Made by a program: the position numbers and the translations under genes | NCBI GenBank assembly: GCA_900751035.1 | Contig: CAADSF010000211.1 | Location: 1 to 5,544 of the forward strand | DNA: 5,544 nucleotides | Source of the DNA: an uncultured Oscillospiraceae bacterium | GTDB taxonomy: Bacteria > Bacillota > Clostridia > Oscillospirales > Oscillospiraceae | Direction: 5' to 3' | In this document: in pieces, positions 1 through 5,544 of the stretch | How the letters are laid out: each line of letters opens with the position of its first letter | How positions within the stretch are numbered: position 1 is the first letter of the stretch | The notes under the pieces: generated by a model | Database searches by the model: none | Told to the model about the DNA's origin: nothing | Seen by the model: the letters and a program-made list of their open reading frames with translations, nothing else

Positions 1-11
1 AGCTTTTTCAT
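1..11 (-). CDS. Possible start of a further gene at the left edge
   Basis: Two bases after the stop of the winged-helix gene, ATGAAAAAG (Met-Lys-Lys) runs off the left edge. The Shine-Dalgarno before it is weak (GAGCGG). Only three codons are visible, so this is a guess based on tight spacing and the Lys-rich start. Confidence 0.2.
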
Positions 12-13
12 AT

Positions 14-706
14 TCAGCACCGCTCAAAGACGATCTGCTTGTGCAGATAAAGATTTGCGATTGCCGCCGAAACAGGGCGAGCCTGTCGGGAGGCTGCCAT
101 CAGGATGGGAAGATTCTCGCTGGTGGTCAGCTCGTTGTCATACAAGCAGTCCATGAGCTGCTCGTCGGAGCGGAGCGTCCGCACGCCGCGCTCGGCGCAT
201 TTGATCAATTCTGCGCTGCTGAGAAGCGCCTGATTTGCCAGCCGCACGATCTGTCGTTCCTCTGCATTCTGTTTTGGGCGTGAGAACAGGCGAATTGCTT
301 TAGAGAACAGTGCACCGTCCCAAATCCAGAGCTTCAGAAACGTGCCGAGCCGCAGAAACGGATTTGCAGATATCGGCGCGATATACAAGCAGGAAAGCAG
401 ATCGTAGAGCGCCTCATACTCGCTGTTGCCGCGCCCCTCCGCGACCAGCCCGCGCGTGACAAGCCTGTCGATGCAGTCGTCCAGCGTCCGGCGGGACGTA
501 AACGACAACCCTCGCGTCAGCTTCAGATAGGCTTCTGTGATCTGGCTGCGCGACAGGATGCGCCAAGCAAGACTGCTCCAGACGGTCATTTCCTGCACGT
601 CGAGCATATATTCCTTCCGCCCCACGATGACGACGGGATATTTTTTGCCGTCCAGTGTGCGATGGCATTTGAAATGCCCGACGGCTGCGTATTTCGTGTA
701 TTCCAT
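14..706 (-). CDS. Hypothetical protein with winged-helix-like segment (230 aa)
   Basis: The start is ATG 706 with GGAGG 7 bases upstream. Residues 1-38 are a beta-rich N-terminus (KYPVVIVGRKEYMLDV). Residues 39-92 look like a winged helix: EMTVWSSLAWRIL, a middle helix, then RRTLDDCIDRLVTRGLVAEG as recognition helix and wing. Residues 96-230 are mostly helical with no membrane segment of convincing length, though FLKLWIWDGALF (123-134) is hydrophobic. I do not recognise a named family. Its place after a sigma factor and the winged-helix-like segment suggest a DNA-binding regulator. It follows the sigma gene by 54 bases (707-760), which hold an A-rich stretch and the ribosome site but no terminator, so it is probably cotranscribed. 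Confidence 0.85.
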   Translation of the reverse strand: MEYTKYAAVGHFKCHRTLDGKKYPVVIVGRKEYMLDVQEMTVWSSLAWRILSRSQITEAYLKLTRGLSFTSRRTLDDCIDRLVTRGLVAEGRGNSEYEALYDLLSCLYIAPISANPFLRLGTFLKLWIWDGALFSKAIRLFSRPKQNAEERQIVRLANQALLSSAELIKCAERGVRTLRSDEQLMDCLYDNELTTSENLPILMAASRQARPVSAAIANLYLHKQIVFERC

Positions 707-760
707 AACAGTACCTCCAAAGTGCTTTTATTTTTCTTTTACGGGCAGCAGCTCACAATT

Positions 761-1327
761 TCAACAGGCGATGTCGAAAGCGTCCAGAAAATCCGGGTCG
801 CTGCGGAGCTTCTTTGCCGCGCGGGAGATCCATGCGCCGACATTGTTGGAGCTGGTGTGATAGAGAACCGCAATGTCCTTGCAGTCAAAGCCCTTCGTTT
901 TGAGGACGAGCGCGTCAACGCCGAGCTTTGCAACACCCCGATAGTGCTTCTTGCAGGAGTTAAGCACCGCGCCGGTGTCCACACCGGAAAAATGCGCATG
1001 GTCTGTGCATACCGGCGTTGGGAGGCTTGCGTCCGGGTCGTCCAAGGACTGCTCGGAGATATACTTCCGCCAGCTTGTCTGCTTGCGGCAGCAGTCGATC
1101 AGATGGTTGCGGATGACCGTAATGGCGTAGGTCTTGAACGAAGTGCCGCCATGATAGCTTGCCGCCGCATGGCACAGCGCGATGCAGCCCTCCTGAAAGA
1201 GATCGTCATATTCCATATGGCAGTTGCTTTTGGGGATAAGCCTTGCAATCGTCCAGTGGACAAATTCCAAGCTGTTTTCTACAAGCAGCTGCTGCTCAGC
1301 GGTCAATACGATACTGCTTCGATCCAT
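761..1327 (-). CDS. Sigma-70-family RNA polymerase sigma factor (188 aa)
   Basis: Sigma region 2 is clear at residues 17-81: an acidic Y-D-D-L-F-Q-E-G core-binding motif at 40-47, then SFKTYAITVIRNHLIDCCRK, the -10-recognition and melting helices. A linker of about 50 residues follows. Residues 131-177 look like a region 4 helix-turn-helix (GVDALVLKTKGFDCKDIAVLY, then NVGAWISRAAKKLRSD) that would contact a -35 element. There is no region 1 or full region 3, so it belongs with the small alternative sigma factors. The start is ATG at 1327, behind AAGGAAGGTG, and lies within the DUF3268 gene. No anti-sigma gene is recognisable beside it; the Cys-rich and DUF3268 products are the only candidates in the unit. 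It probably directs polymerase to promoters of the element, which is inference. Confidence 0.92.
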   Translation of the reverse strand: MDRSSIVLTAEQQLLVENSLEFVHWTIARLIPKSNCHMEYDDLFQEGCIALCHAAASYHGGTSFKTYAITVIRNHLIDCCRKQTSWRKYISEQSLDDPDASLPTPVCTDHAHFSGVDTGAVLNSCKKHYRGVAKLGVDALVLKTKGFDCKDIAVLYHTSSNNVGAWISRAAKKLRSDPDFLDAFDIAC

Positions 1328-1733
1328 TTTGTTTCACCTTCCTTTGCGCGTTCAGAAATTCTTTGCAGAGCAATATGACCTGGTCACAGCGATACTCTGA
1401 GAAATTGGCGATATGCGCGTCCGCTTCCGGGATGCCAAGCCGGACGCACAGCCATGCGTAAGCATCCTGTTTGCGCATGAAACCTTTCTCCCAAAGCTGG
1501 TTGAAGGTCCGATGTGCCTGCATCCGCTTTTGCCGGAGTTCTTTGTTGGCAAGCGTCCCCATTGGAAGTCCGGTCGCCTTGTGCGCCTGTACATAAGCGT
1601 CGCAGACGGGATACCGGGAGCAGACGTACAGTTTCGCTGAACGGTCTTTTGTGTGGATGCCGTAGATGCTACTGGCCGGGCGAAGCTGTGCCGGCGCGTG
1701 GCAGTATGGACAGGTAATGTGGGCTTTTTTCAA
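1296..1733 (-). CDS. DUF3268 zinc-finger-containing protein (145 aa, TTG start)
   Basis: The 145-residue product matches the DUF3268 zinc-finger family in layout: C8-x2-C11 (TCPYCHAP), then KLYVCSRYPVCDAYV with C38 and C44 as the second pair, then a GLPMGTLANKELR segment, a helical AHRTFNQLW stretch, and an AYAWLCVRLGI/AHIANFSEYRCDQV C-terminal half. These four Cys probably bind one zinc. Members of this family are common in mobile elements and phages of Clostridia; their biochemical role is not established, though nucleic-acid binding is plausible. Initiation is at TTG behind AGGAGG. The 3' end overlaps the sigma factor start by 32 bases, with the sigma ribosome site inside this gene, which points to a single transcript and probably coupled translation. 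Confidence 0.88.
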   Translation of the reverse strand: MKKAHITCPYCHAPAQLRPASSIYGIHTKDRSAKLYVCSRYPVCDAYVQAHKATGLPMGTLANKELRQKRMQAHRTFNQLWEKGFMRKQDAYAWLCVRLGIPEADAHIANFSEYRCDQVILLCKEFLNAQRKVKQNGSKQYRIDR

Positions 1734-1741
1734 ATGGAAAT

Positions 1742-1747
1742 CCTCCT
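1742..1747 (-). promoter_or_regulatory. Ribosome binding site for a TTG start
   Basis: A consensus AGGAGG sits 8 bases before TTG at 1733. No ATG or GTG occurs in frame nearby, so the rare TTG is the real initiator. Confidence 0.85.
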
Positions 1748-1752
1748 ATGTA

Positions 1753-2079
1753 TTACTCAGAAGGAAGAAGGGAGAGTATCTGTAAACAGCAGCTTTCATC
1801 GTCTGACAAGCACCAGTTGAGATATAACGCATAAATATCCTCAAAGGCGCTGCGGGAAAGCTGTCCGCGGCATTCAGTTTGGTCGATCCGCTGCGTGGTG
1901 AGATGTTCGTATTCGGCAGCGGAGATCAGAACAGGCTTGCCGCCGGCATCTGCGCTCATCAGATAGCCGGAACACGGCGAATGACATTTGCAGACGCCGC
2001 AGGAGATGAAACAGGCATTTCGCCAGTTCCCGCGGCAGGCGGTCAGAAATTCTGCAAGCTGCTGGATGGTTGTCCTCAT
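1753..2079 (-). CDS. Small cysteine-rich protein of unknown function (108 aa)
   Basis: Starting at ATG 2079 with GGAGG 8 bases upstream, this encodes 108 residues with ten cysteines. Five of them are packed as C23-x3-C27-x2-C30-x-C32-x3-C36, followed by His33 nearby; C15, C70, C90 and the C97-C98 pair make up the rest. There is no signal peptide and no membrane segment, so it is probably cytoplasmic. The cluster would suit a zinc or iron-sulfur site, but I recognise no family and assign no function. The region after residue 75 (SAFEDIYALYLNWCL) looks helical. It is the first gene after the terminator, and its stop is 19 bases before the next gene, which has its own perfect Shine-Dalgarno, so it probably opens a four-gene operon. 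Confidence 0.8.
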   Translation of the reverse strand: MRTTIQQLAEFLTACRGNWRNACFISCGVCKCHSPCSGYLMSADAGGKPVLISAAEYEHLTTQRIDQTECRGQLSRSAFEDIYALYLNWCLSDDESCCLQILSLLPSE

Positions 2080-2174
2080 AGGTTTGTCCTCCAAATCCTC
2101 CTATAACAATACGCACCGCAAAACGGCAAAACGGTCACTTGAACCTGTGAATTTTCTGTAAATTATGAAATACA
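2080..2174 (-). promoter_or_regulatory. Intergenic leader expected to hold the promoter of the regulatory unit
   Basis: This 95-base gap lies between a strong terminator and the Cys-rich gene, so a promoter is expected here. No good -35/-10 pair at standard spacing is visible to me; candidate -10-like stretches (CATAAT near 2162, TTATAG near 2105) lack a matching -35. The gap contains a tandem octamer, CAAAACGG twice, at 2119-2134. The poor match to the housekeeping consensus may mean recognition by another sigma factor, or read-through past the terminator. Confidence 0.4.
2088..2102 (-). promoter_or_regulatory. Double Shine-Dalgarno that decides the start of the Cys-rich gene
   Basis: AGGAGG (2102-2097) lies only 2 bases before the in-frame TTG at 2094, too close to serve it. 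GGAGG (2092-2088) lies 8 bases before the ATG at 2079, which is ideal. The ATG is therefore the likely start, five codons inside the longest reading frame. Confidence 0.75.
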
Positions 2175-2176
2175 GT

Positions 2177-2213
2177 GAAAAAGCACCCGGTCAGCGGTCT
2201 GCTGATCGGGTGC
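2177..2213 (-). terminator. Intrinsic terminator after the C39 peptidase gene
   Basis: A 13-bp stem (2201-2213 with 2183-2195, one G-T wobble) encloses a 5-base loop (2196-2200). On the minus strand it is followed by TTTTTC (2182-2177). It starts 5 bases past the peptidase stop. The opposite strand lacks a T tract after the hairpin, so termination should act on leftward transcription only. It separates the surface/peptidase unit from the downstream regulatory genes. Confidence 0.93.
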
Positions 2214-2218
2214 GAATT

Positions 2219-3601
2219 TCAGCCAATAATCCAGAAAGGCCCGCCGGAACCGGCGGCTTTGCTGGCTTCATTCAGAATGATGGACAGTTCCCAACTCTGT
2301 TCGCTGCGCGTTCGGCTGGCAGGGTCGGCAACGAGGATCTTTGCATCTTTGACGCCACGCAGCACAATAAAATGTCCGGACGAAGTGAAATGCCCGGCAG
2401 ACATGATGGCGACGACCAGATTGCCGCTGGAAAGCGCGTCCGTGATCCGCTGCGGCTCCGATGCGGTGCAGCCGGAGACCGGCAGGCCCCACGCTTCGGC
2501 GGCTGCCGGGATGAGCGCGTGATATGAACCGCTTCCGCTGCACCAGTAGCCGTGCTCATATGACCACTTTGCCATCTCCACGGGATCGACCAGATCGTCC
2601 GTGAGGGAAGACACTACCATTGCCATAGCAGTTGGGCCGCAGCCGTAGCCGCCGATATTGTCGGTGCCGTATGGCTTATTCGCATAGCGCTCATCGAGCT
2701 GATTGTAATAGACGACCTCTGTGCTACCATCTGTGTAGCGGATGTCTCCAAGCGCAGGGATCGTGAAGCCGCTCTCAGACGAGGAAAGATTCTGAAACAG
2801 GCCGTCGCCCAGAAACAGGCTGAGATTCTCGGCAAAGTTCTGCGCAAGCGTCTTTTGCTTGTCGGTCAGATGAAAAATGGAGTCGGCAAAATACGCTTCG
2901 CCGCGATAGGTCAGTGTGTAAACCCGCACTGTCACCTCACGAAGCTCTGTGACCTCCTCGCCGTCTTCATTGAGAATGGTTTCTTCTATCTCGCGCGCTT
3001 CGTTCTCATAAGTATAGTCGTAAAGTTCGCCAATGCCAGCGCGCAGAAGCTGCTTCATATCCTCCAAAGAAATGGCGGCAACGTCCGTATCGCGGTAGGC
3101 ACAGTATTGCGAGATGAACAGATTGACGTTGTTGATGCGCTCGTTCTCATATGGGTTGACGATCTCATACTGATCGGCGCTGGATGCGGCAAAGTCGTCC
3201 GCGATCCGCTGCTCGGCGTCGGCAATGCCGCTGCCGAGCAGGTCGCTGACTGCAAATGCGATCTCGTTCATGTTTTCGGTGATTGCCGTCTGATCGTTCA
3301 GAATGGTGGTATCGCCGGTGGTCTGCGCCGTGCCGCCGAAGATCAGCGTTGGAAGCATCACGAGGAACAGCAGCGGGATCGCAAGGATGGCGAGCAGCGC
3401 AAGGAGGATCTTCTTCCCATGCTTGGCTGCCGCGATTGCAACGCTGGCAGCCGCGCCGTAGGGACCGCCGAGGGCGGCCCCATTTGCAGCTGCGGCCGTG
3501 ATCTTACCTGCTTTTGCGGCGCCTTCCACGACCTTTGCGGCAGTACTGCCGACATGAACCGCTTCGTCCAGCCCGGTCTGACGACTATCGTTTACGCCCA
3601 T
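2219..3601 (-). CDS. Membrane-anchored C39-type cysteine peptidase (Peptidase_C39_2), probable conjugative-element wall/surface enzyme
   Basis: This is a 460-residue protein starting at an ATG inside the end of the surface-protein gene. Residues 1-62 are an Ala/Gly-rich, probably cytoplasmic segment containing GGPYGA. Residues 63-89 are one strongly hydrophobic membrane segment after a KHGKK stop, giving an outward-facing C-terminal part. Residues 95-285 form a middle domain that resembles, in my recollection, the spacer of Tn1549-like wall hydrolases. Residues 297-430 match Peptidase_C39_2: the YYNQLDERYA start (Gln301, likely oxyanion hole), Cys321 in GYGCGPTAMAM, His410 in GHFIVLRG, and Asp426 in ADPASR as the likely triad. 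The enzyme is therefore predicted active, cutting peptide bonds outside the membrane; the substrate is unknown (cell-wall peptides or a surface protein). There is no Shine-Dalgarno at normal spacing before the ATG (an AGGAG lies about 20 bases further up), so translation is probably coupled to the upstream gene. A terminator follows at once. Confidence 0.92.
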   Translation of the reverse strand: MGVNDSRQTGLDEAVHVGSTAAKVVEGAAKAGKITAAAANGAALGGPYGAAASVAIAAAKHGKKILLALLAILAIPLLFLVMLPTLIFGGTAQTTGDTTILNDQTAITENMNEIAFAVSDLLGSGIADAEQRIADDFAASSADQYEIVNPYENERINNVNLFISQYCAYRDTDVAAISLEDMKQLLRAGIGELYDYTYENEAREIEETILNEDGEEVTELREVTVRVYTLTYRGEAYFADSIFHLTDKQKTLAQNFAENLSLFLGDGLFQNLSSSESGFTIPALGDIRYTDGSTEVVYYNQLDERYANKPYGTDNIGGYGCGPTAMAMVVSSLTDDLVDPVEMAKWSYEHGYWCSGSGSYHALIPAAAEAWGLPVSGCTASEPQRITDALSSGNLVVAIMSAGHFTSSGHFIVLRGVKDAKILVADPASRTRSEQSWELSIILNEASKAAGSGGPFWIIG

Positions 3602-5544
3602 TCGAGTACAAAGACGACCGACATGATCTCCTGCCCGGTCACAGGCTGAGAAACGGCAGATACGACGGCGTCATAGTTGATGGAGAGCACATCTGCTTCT
3701 TTGACCGTCCACGGCGCAGCCAGCGTGAAGACCTCGGAATCGCCGGTTTTGCTGGTCTCGGAAGAATTGATCTTGAAGCCGACCTGCTTGGCGTCAACCT
3801 TAGCCTTTGCCATATTGGTCGAGTACGGAACAAACTCCCAGCCGTTTTTGCTGGTAACGCTGACGGAAGAAACCATTACATCACCGGTGGAATTGTTGAC
3901 GATGGAAGCAGCGGCGACATAGACCTTGCCGGATTCGTCCACAACGAGCGGCAGGGTGGCCGGAACCGTTACCGAAAACAGCTCCGTGATCTCCCAATGC
4001 GCATAATAGGTCGTCTCGCCATCCGTTGCATAGGTGGTATTGGAATCAACCTGTGTGCCGCCACTCGCTTCTGTGAACCAACCTAAAAAATCTGCATTTT
4101 TGCGCGTCGGCTCGGTCGGCAGCACCAGCTTTTCACCGTAGGTCTGCTGCGTCGATTCGCTTTTGCCTGTGCCAAGATCCCAGGTTACGGTATAGACGTT
4201 TGCAGTGAATTGTGCGTAAAATGTCTGGCTGGCTGTGATCGAGGTGACGGTGTTGTAGAGTTTTCCGCCTGTTTTTTCGGTATACCAGTTCTTGAATGTG
4301 TGGCCATTTTTCACAGGAGAAGCGCTGGGCGCGGTCGGCGCAGAATTAGGCTTGACAGTTTCACTGAACACTGCTTTCCCATTGATCGTGCCGCCGTTGC
4401 TGCCTGCGTCCCATGTGACGGTCAGGCTGACGGTCGCACCGCAGTCGTCGCAGACACCATCTGCATTGGAATCTCGGTGGTCTGCATATTCCTCGCTCGA
4501 ATCGCCGCAGGCAGAGCAAGTCTTCGTTCTGCGATGCTGCGCTTCGTCGTATTTTGACCAGCTTCCATAAGAATAGCTATGGTTCGCGTAATCATAAGTC
4601 GATGCGCTGCAGGACGTGCAGGTTTTTGAACGCCTATGCTGGGTATCAGAATACTTGCTCCATGTGCCGGTGGAATAGGAATGCGAACCATATTCCGTGG
4701 TGCTGTATCCGCAGGTGCGGCAGGAGGCCGTTCGGCTGTGCTGACTGGAGGAAGAATTGCTCCACGCCCCATAACTCATGCTGTGCGAAGCGTAGTCGTA
4801 GTCCGTCGCACCGCAGTTTCGGCAAGAACCTGTGCGCCGATGTTGGCTGGATGAATACTGCTCCCACGAACCATAGCTGTAACTGTGGCCGTTGGAATAG
4901 ATCGTCTCGGATTTCGTTTGCCCACAGGCGCAGGAATACGACCGGTAACCATTGCTGGTACAGGTCGCCGCCTGCTGACTTTGCAGCACCCATGTATGGC
5001 TGCCACAATCCGGGCAGGTGCCAGACCCATAAGCACCGGAACCGTGGCTCTTGGTGGTGTATGTTCCTAAATATCGGACGTAATGACAGCTATTACATTC
5101 ATTATAGTTGGCATGACCACGCGAGGAATGTGCGACTTCGACATACGTTCCCTGGAACGAATACTTACCACAGCTTGGGCAATTACCGATGATTGTACCG
5201 GTAGACTGAACGGAAACGTCAGACGCGCTCATGGTACCACCGGCTGTTGAAGTATCGGAATATACACCGTACAAATCGTAGAAGTATCTGTTGTTTCGAT
5301 TGGAACCAGTCCAGTCATAGGTATGGAACGGCACCGACGATTTGGGATACCCGATGATATAACCGATATAGAGTGTATCGCCGCTGTCGTTTTCTCGCCA
5401 GAACGCATCTTCGCCAATGGATTCCAAAATGCCCTCTCCGTAATAGATCGTGAGCGTGGACAGCTTCGGGCAGTTGTAAAAGGCGTGTCTGCCAATCGTC
5501 GGCGCGAGCGGCAGCTCGGCGGTGGTCAGGTTGACGCAGCCCTC
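3592..5544 (-). CDS. Large secreted surface protein, BspA-like LRR plus CxxC/His repeats and InlB B repeats (5' end beyond window)
   Basis: The frame is open to the right edge, giving 650 codons in the window; the N-terminus and any signal peptide lie outside. A TTG at 5427 could be taken as a start, but coding similarity continues upstream of it, so it is internal. Counting from the edge, residues 1-50 hold two LRR_5 (BspA-type) units (IGRHAFYNCPKL at 17-28, SIGEDAF at 42-48). Residues 119-219 are a Cys-rich zone with CPSCG, CNSCH and CPDCG knuckles. Residues 220-355 are four 34-residue repeats with one CxxC each. A linker with VCDDCG (364-369) leads to two InlB B-repeat (Flg_new/Listeria-Bacteroides) domains at about 373-446 and 449-517. 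Residues 521-650 form a C-terminal beta-rich domain ending FVLEWA. There is no LPxTG motif, hydrophobic tail or charged tail, so sortase anchoring is unlikely. The role is probably adhesion or surface contact (family inference); the ligand is unknown. The stop overlaps the next gene. Confidence 0.93.
   Translation of the reverse strand, partial: EGCVNLTTAELPLAPTIGRHAFYNCPKLSTLTIYYGEGILESIGEDAFWRENDSGDTLYIGYIIGYPKSSVPFHTYDWTGSNRNNRYFYDLYGVYSDTSTAGGTMSASDVSVQSTGTIIGNCPSCGKYSFQGTYVEVAHSSRGHANYNECNSCHYVRYLGTYTTKSHGSGAYGSGTCPDCGSHTWVLQSQQAATCTSNGYRSYSCACGQTKSETIYSNGHSYSYGSWEQYSSSQHRRTGSCRNCGATDYDYASHSMSYGAWSNSSSSQHSRTASCRTCGYSTTEYGSHSYSTGTWSKYSDTQHRRSKTCTSCSASTYDYANHSYSYGSWSKYDEAQHRRTKTCSACGDSSEEYADHRDSNADGVCDDCGATVSLTVTWDAGSNGGTINGKAVFSETVKPNSAPTAPSASPVKNGHTFKNWYTEKTGGKLYNTVTSITASQTFYAQFTANVYTVTWDLGTGKSESTQQTYGEKLVLPTEPTRKNADFLGWFTEASGGTQVDSNTTYATDGETTYYAHWEITELFSVTVPATLPLVVDESGKVYVAAASIVNNSTGDVMVSSVSVTSKNGWEFVPYSTNMAKAKVDAKQVGFKINSSETSKTGDSEVFTLAAPWTVKEADVLSINYDAVVSAVSQPVTGQEIMSVVFVLEWA
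3994..4428 (-). other. Two InlB B-repeat (Flg_new) domains
   Basis: Two consecutive units of about 70 residues each start with VTWD and carry the family hallmarks: a Gly-rich turn, a P-x-x-P-x-K/R stretch, a Trp in FKNWYTE or FLGWFTE followed by GG, and an aromatic ending (TFYAQF, TYYAHW). These are the small beta folds that act as stalks or spacers in Firmicutes surface proteins. Here they separate the Cys/His repeats from the C-terminal domain. Confidence 0.9.
4480..4887 (-). repeat. Four tandem 102-bp (34-residue) CxxC/His repeats within the surface protein
   Basis: The stretch divides exactly into four units of 34 codons with no indels. Each unit begins with His-Ser, has G6 and W8, a Gln-His pair at 15-16, Arg18, and Cys22-x-x-Cys25, and ends near Tyr32. 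Another His-Ser or His-Arg then follows. The CxxC pairs fall at 241/244, 275/278, 309/312 and 343/346, counting from the right edge, a constant period of 34. The third unit has CTSCS in place of CxxCG. The DNA copies use different synonymous codons (for example CGA versus CGC, GGT versus GGA), so the duplication is old and the protein pattern has been kept. Two Cys plus the conserved His residues per unit would suit a zinc site; that is inference. Confidence 0.93.
4888..5190 (-). other. Cys-rich zinc-ribbon-like zone of the surface protein
   Basis: Between the leucine-rich repeats and the 34-residue repeats there are three CxxC knuckles (CPSCG, CNSCH, CPDCG), a lone Cys, and a CAC pair, interspersed with Gly, Ser, Tyr and His. 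The paired knuckles at irregular spacing resemble zinc ribbons. They could bind metal, or form disulfides if the protein is exposed to oxidants. No exact family is recognised. Confidence 0.7.

Larger units (their letters stand above)
1..5544. mobile_element. Probable fragment of an integrative conjugative element (Clostridia type)
   Basis: All genes share one strand, in two compact units. They pair a membrane-anchored peptidase resembling Tn1549-like wall hydrolases with a large surface protein, a DUF3268 protein and an alternative sigma factor. This grouping is typical of conjugative elements in gut Clostridia. No relaxase, coupling protein, integrase or attachment site is visible, so the boundaries cannot be given and the call remains inference. 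Confidence 0.45.

Noticed and set aside
751..760. AATTGTGAGC on the minus strand, identical to half of the lac operator
   Set aside because: Only one half-site is present and the symmetrical half is missing; it sits just after the sigma stop codon and is most likely chance.
662..1378. 238-codon plus-strand open frame opposite the sigma factor
   Set aside because: It lies antisense to a clear sigma-70 gene, has no recognisable domain and lacks a ribosome site; open antisense frames are expected from the codon bias here.
2080..2094. TTG at 2094 as start of the Cys-rich gene
   Set aside because: Its Shine-Dalgarno would be 2 bases away, while ATG 2079 has GGAGG at 8 bases.
2855..3649. 264-codon plus-strand open frame opposite the peptidase gene
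   Set aside because: It mirrors the coding strand of a well-supported gene, and its product has no family features.
3514..4086. 190-codon plus-strand open frame opposite the end of the surface-protein gene
   Set aside because: It is antisense to InlB-type and C-terminal domains with clear family signatures, and its Arg-rich product looks like a shadow.
4480..4887. CRISPR-like or non-coding satellite array
   Set aside because: The period is an exact multiple of three, the repeats differ at synonymous sites, and the stretch is fully coding.
5425..5427. TTG as start of the surface protein
   Set aside because: The frame is open to the window edge, and the LRR_5 pattern (IGRHAFYNCPKL) continues upstream without a break.

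Overview
The window looks like part of an integrated conjugative element or related accessory region from a low-to-moderate-GC Clostridia-type Firmicute, probably a gut anaerobe. The grounds are strong GGAGG ribosome binding sites, a TTG start, a BspA-like/InlB-repeat surface protein, and a membrane-anchored peptidase whose N-terminal half resembles the wall hydrolases of Tn1549-like conjugative elements. No relaxase, VirB4, VirD4 or integrase lies in the window, so the element assignment is inferred. Every convincing gene is on the minus strand and is read from right to left.

Right part (5544 down to 2219): the 3' portion of a large secreted surface protein enters from the right edge. It carries leucine-rich repeats, a cysteine-rich zinc-ribbon-like zone, four exact-length 34-residue CxxC/His repeats, two InlB-type B repeats and a C-terminal beta-rich domain without a sortase signal. 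Its stop overlaps by 10 bases the start of a membrane-anchored C39-type cysteine peptidase, so the two are probably translationally coupled. A strong intrinsic terminator (13-bp stem followed by T5) lies 5 bases past the peptidase stop and closes this transcription unit.

Left part (2079 down to 14): a compact second unit of four genes follows the terminator. It encodes a 108-residue cysteine-rich protein, a DUF3268 zinc-finger protein starting at TTG, a sigma-70-family factor whose start lies inside the DUF3268 gene, and a 230-residue protein with a winged-helix-like segment. Together they look like a regulatory module. A possible further gene starts at the left edge.

Working model (inference): the upper unit builds cell-surface and wall-remodelling functions, perhaps for mating contact or host attachment. 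The lower unit supplies regulators, including a dedicated sigma factor. The points most worth following up are the CxxC/His repeat protein coupled to the C39 peptidase, and the four-gene sigma/zinc-finger/winged-helix/Cys-rich cassette.
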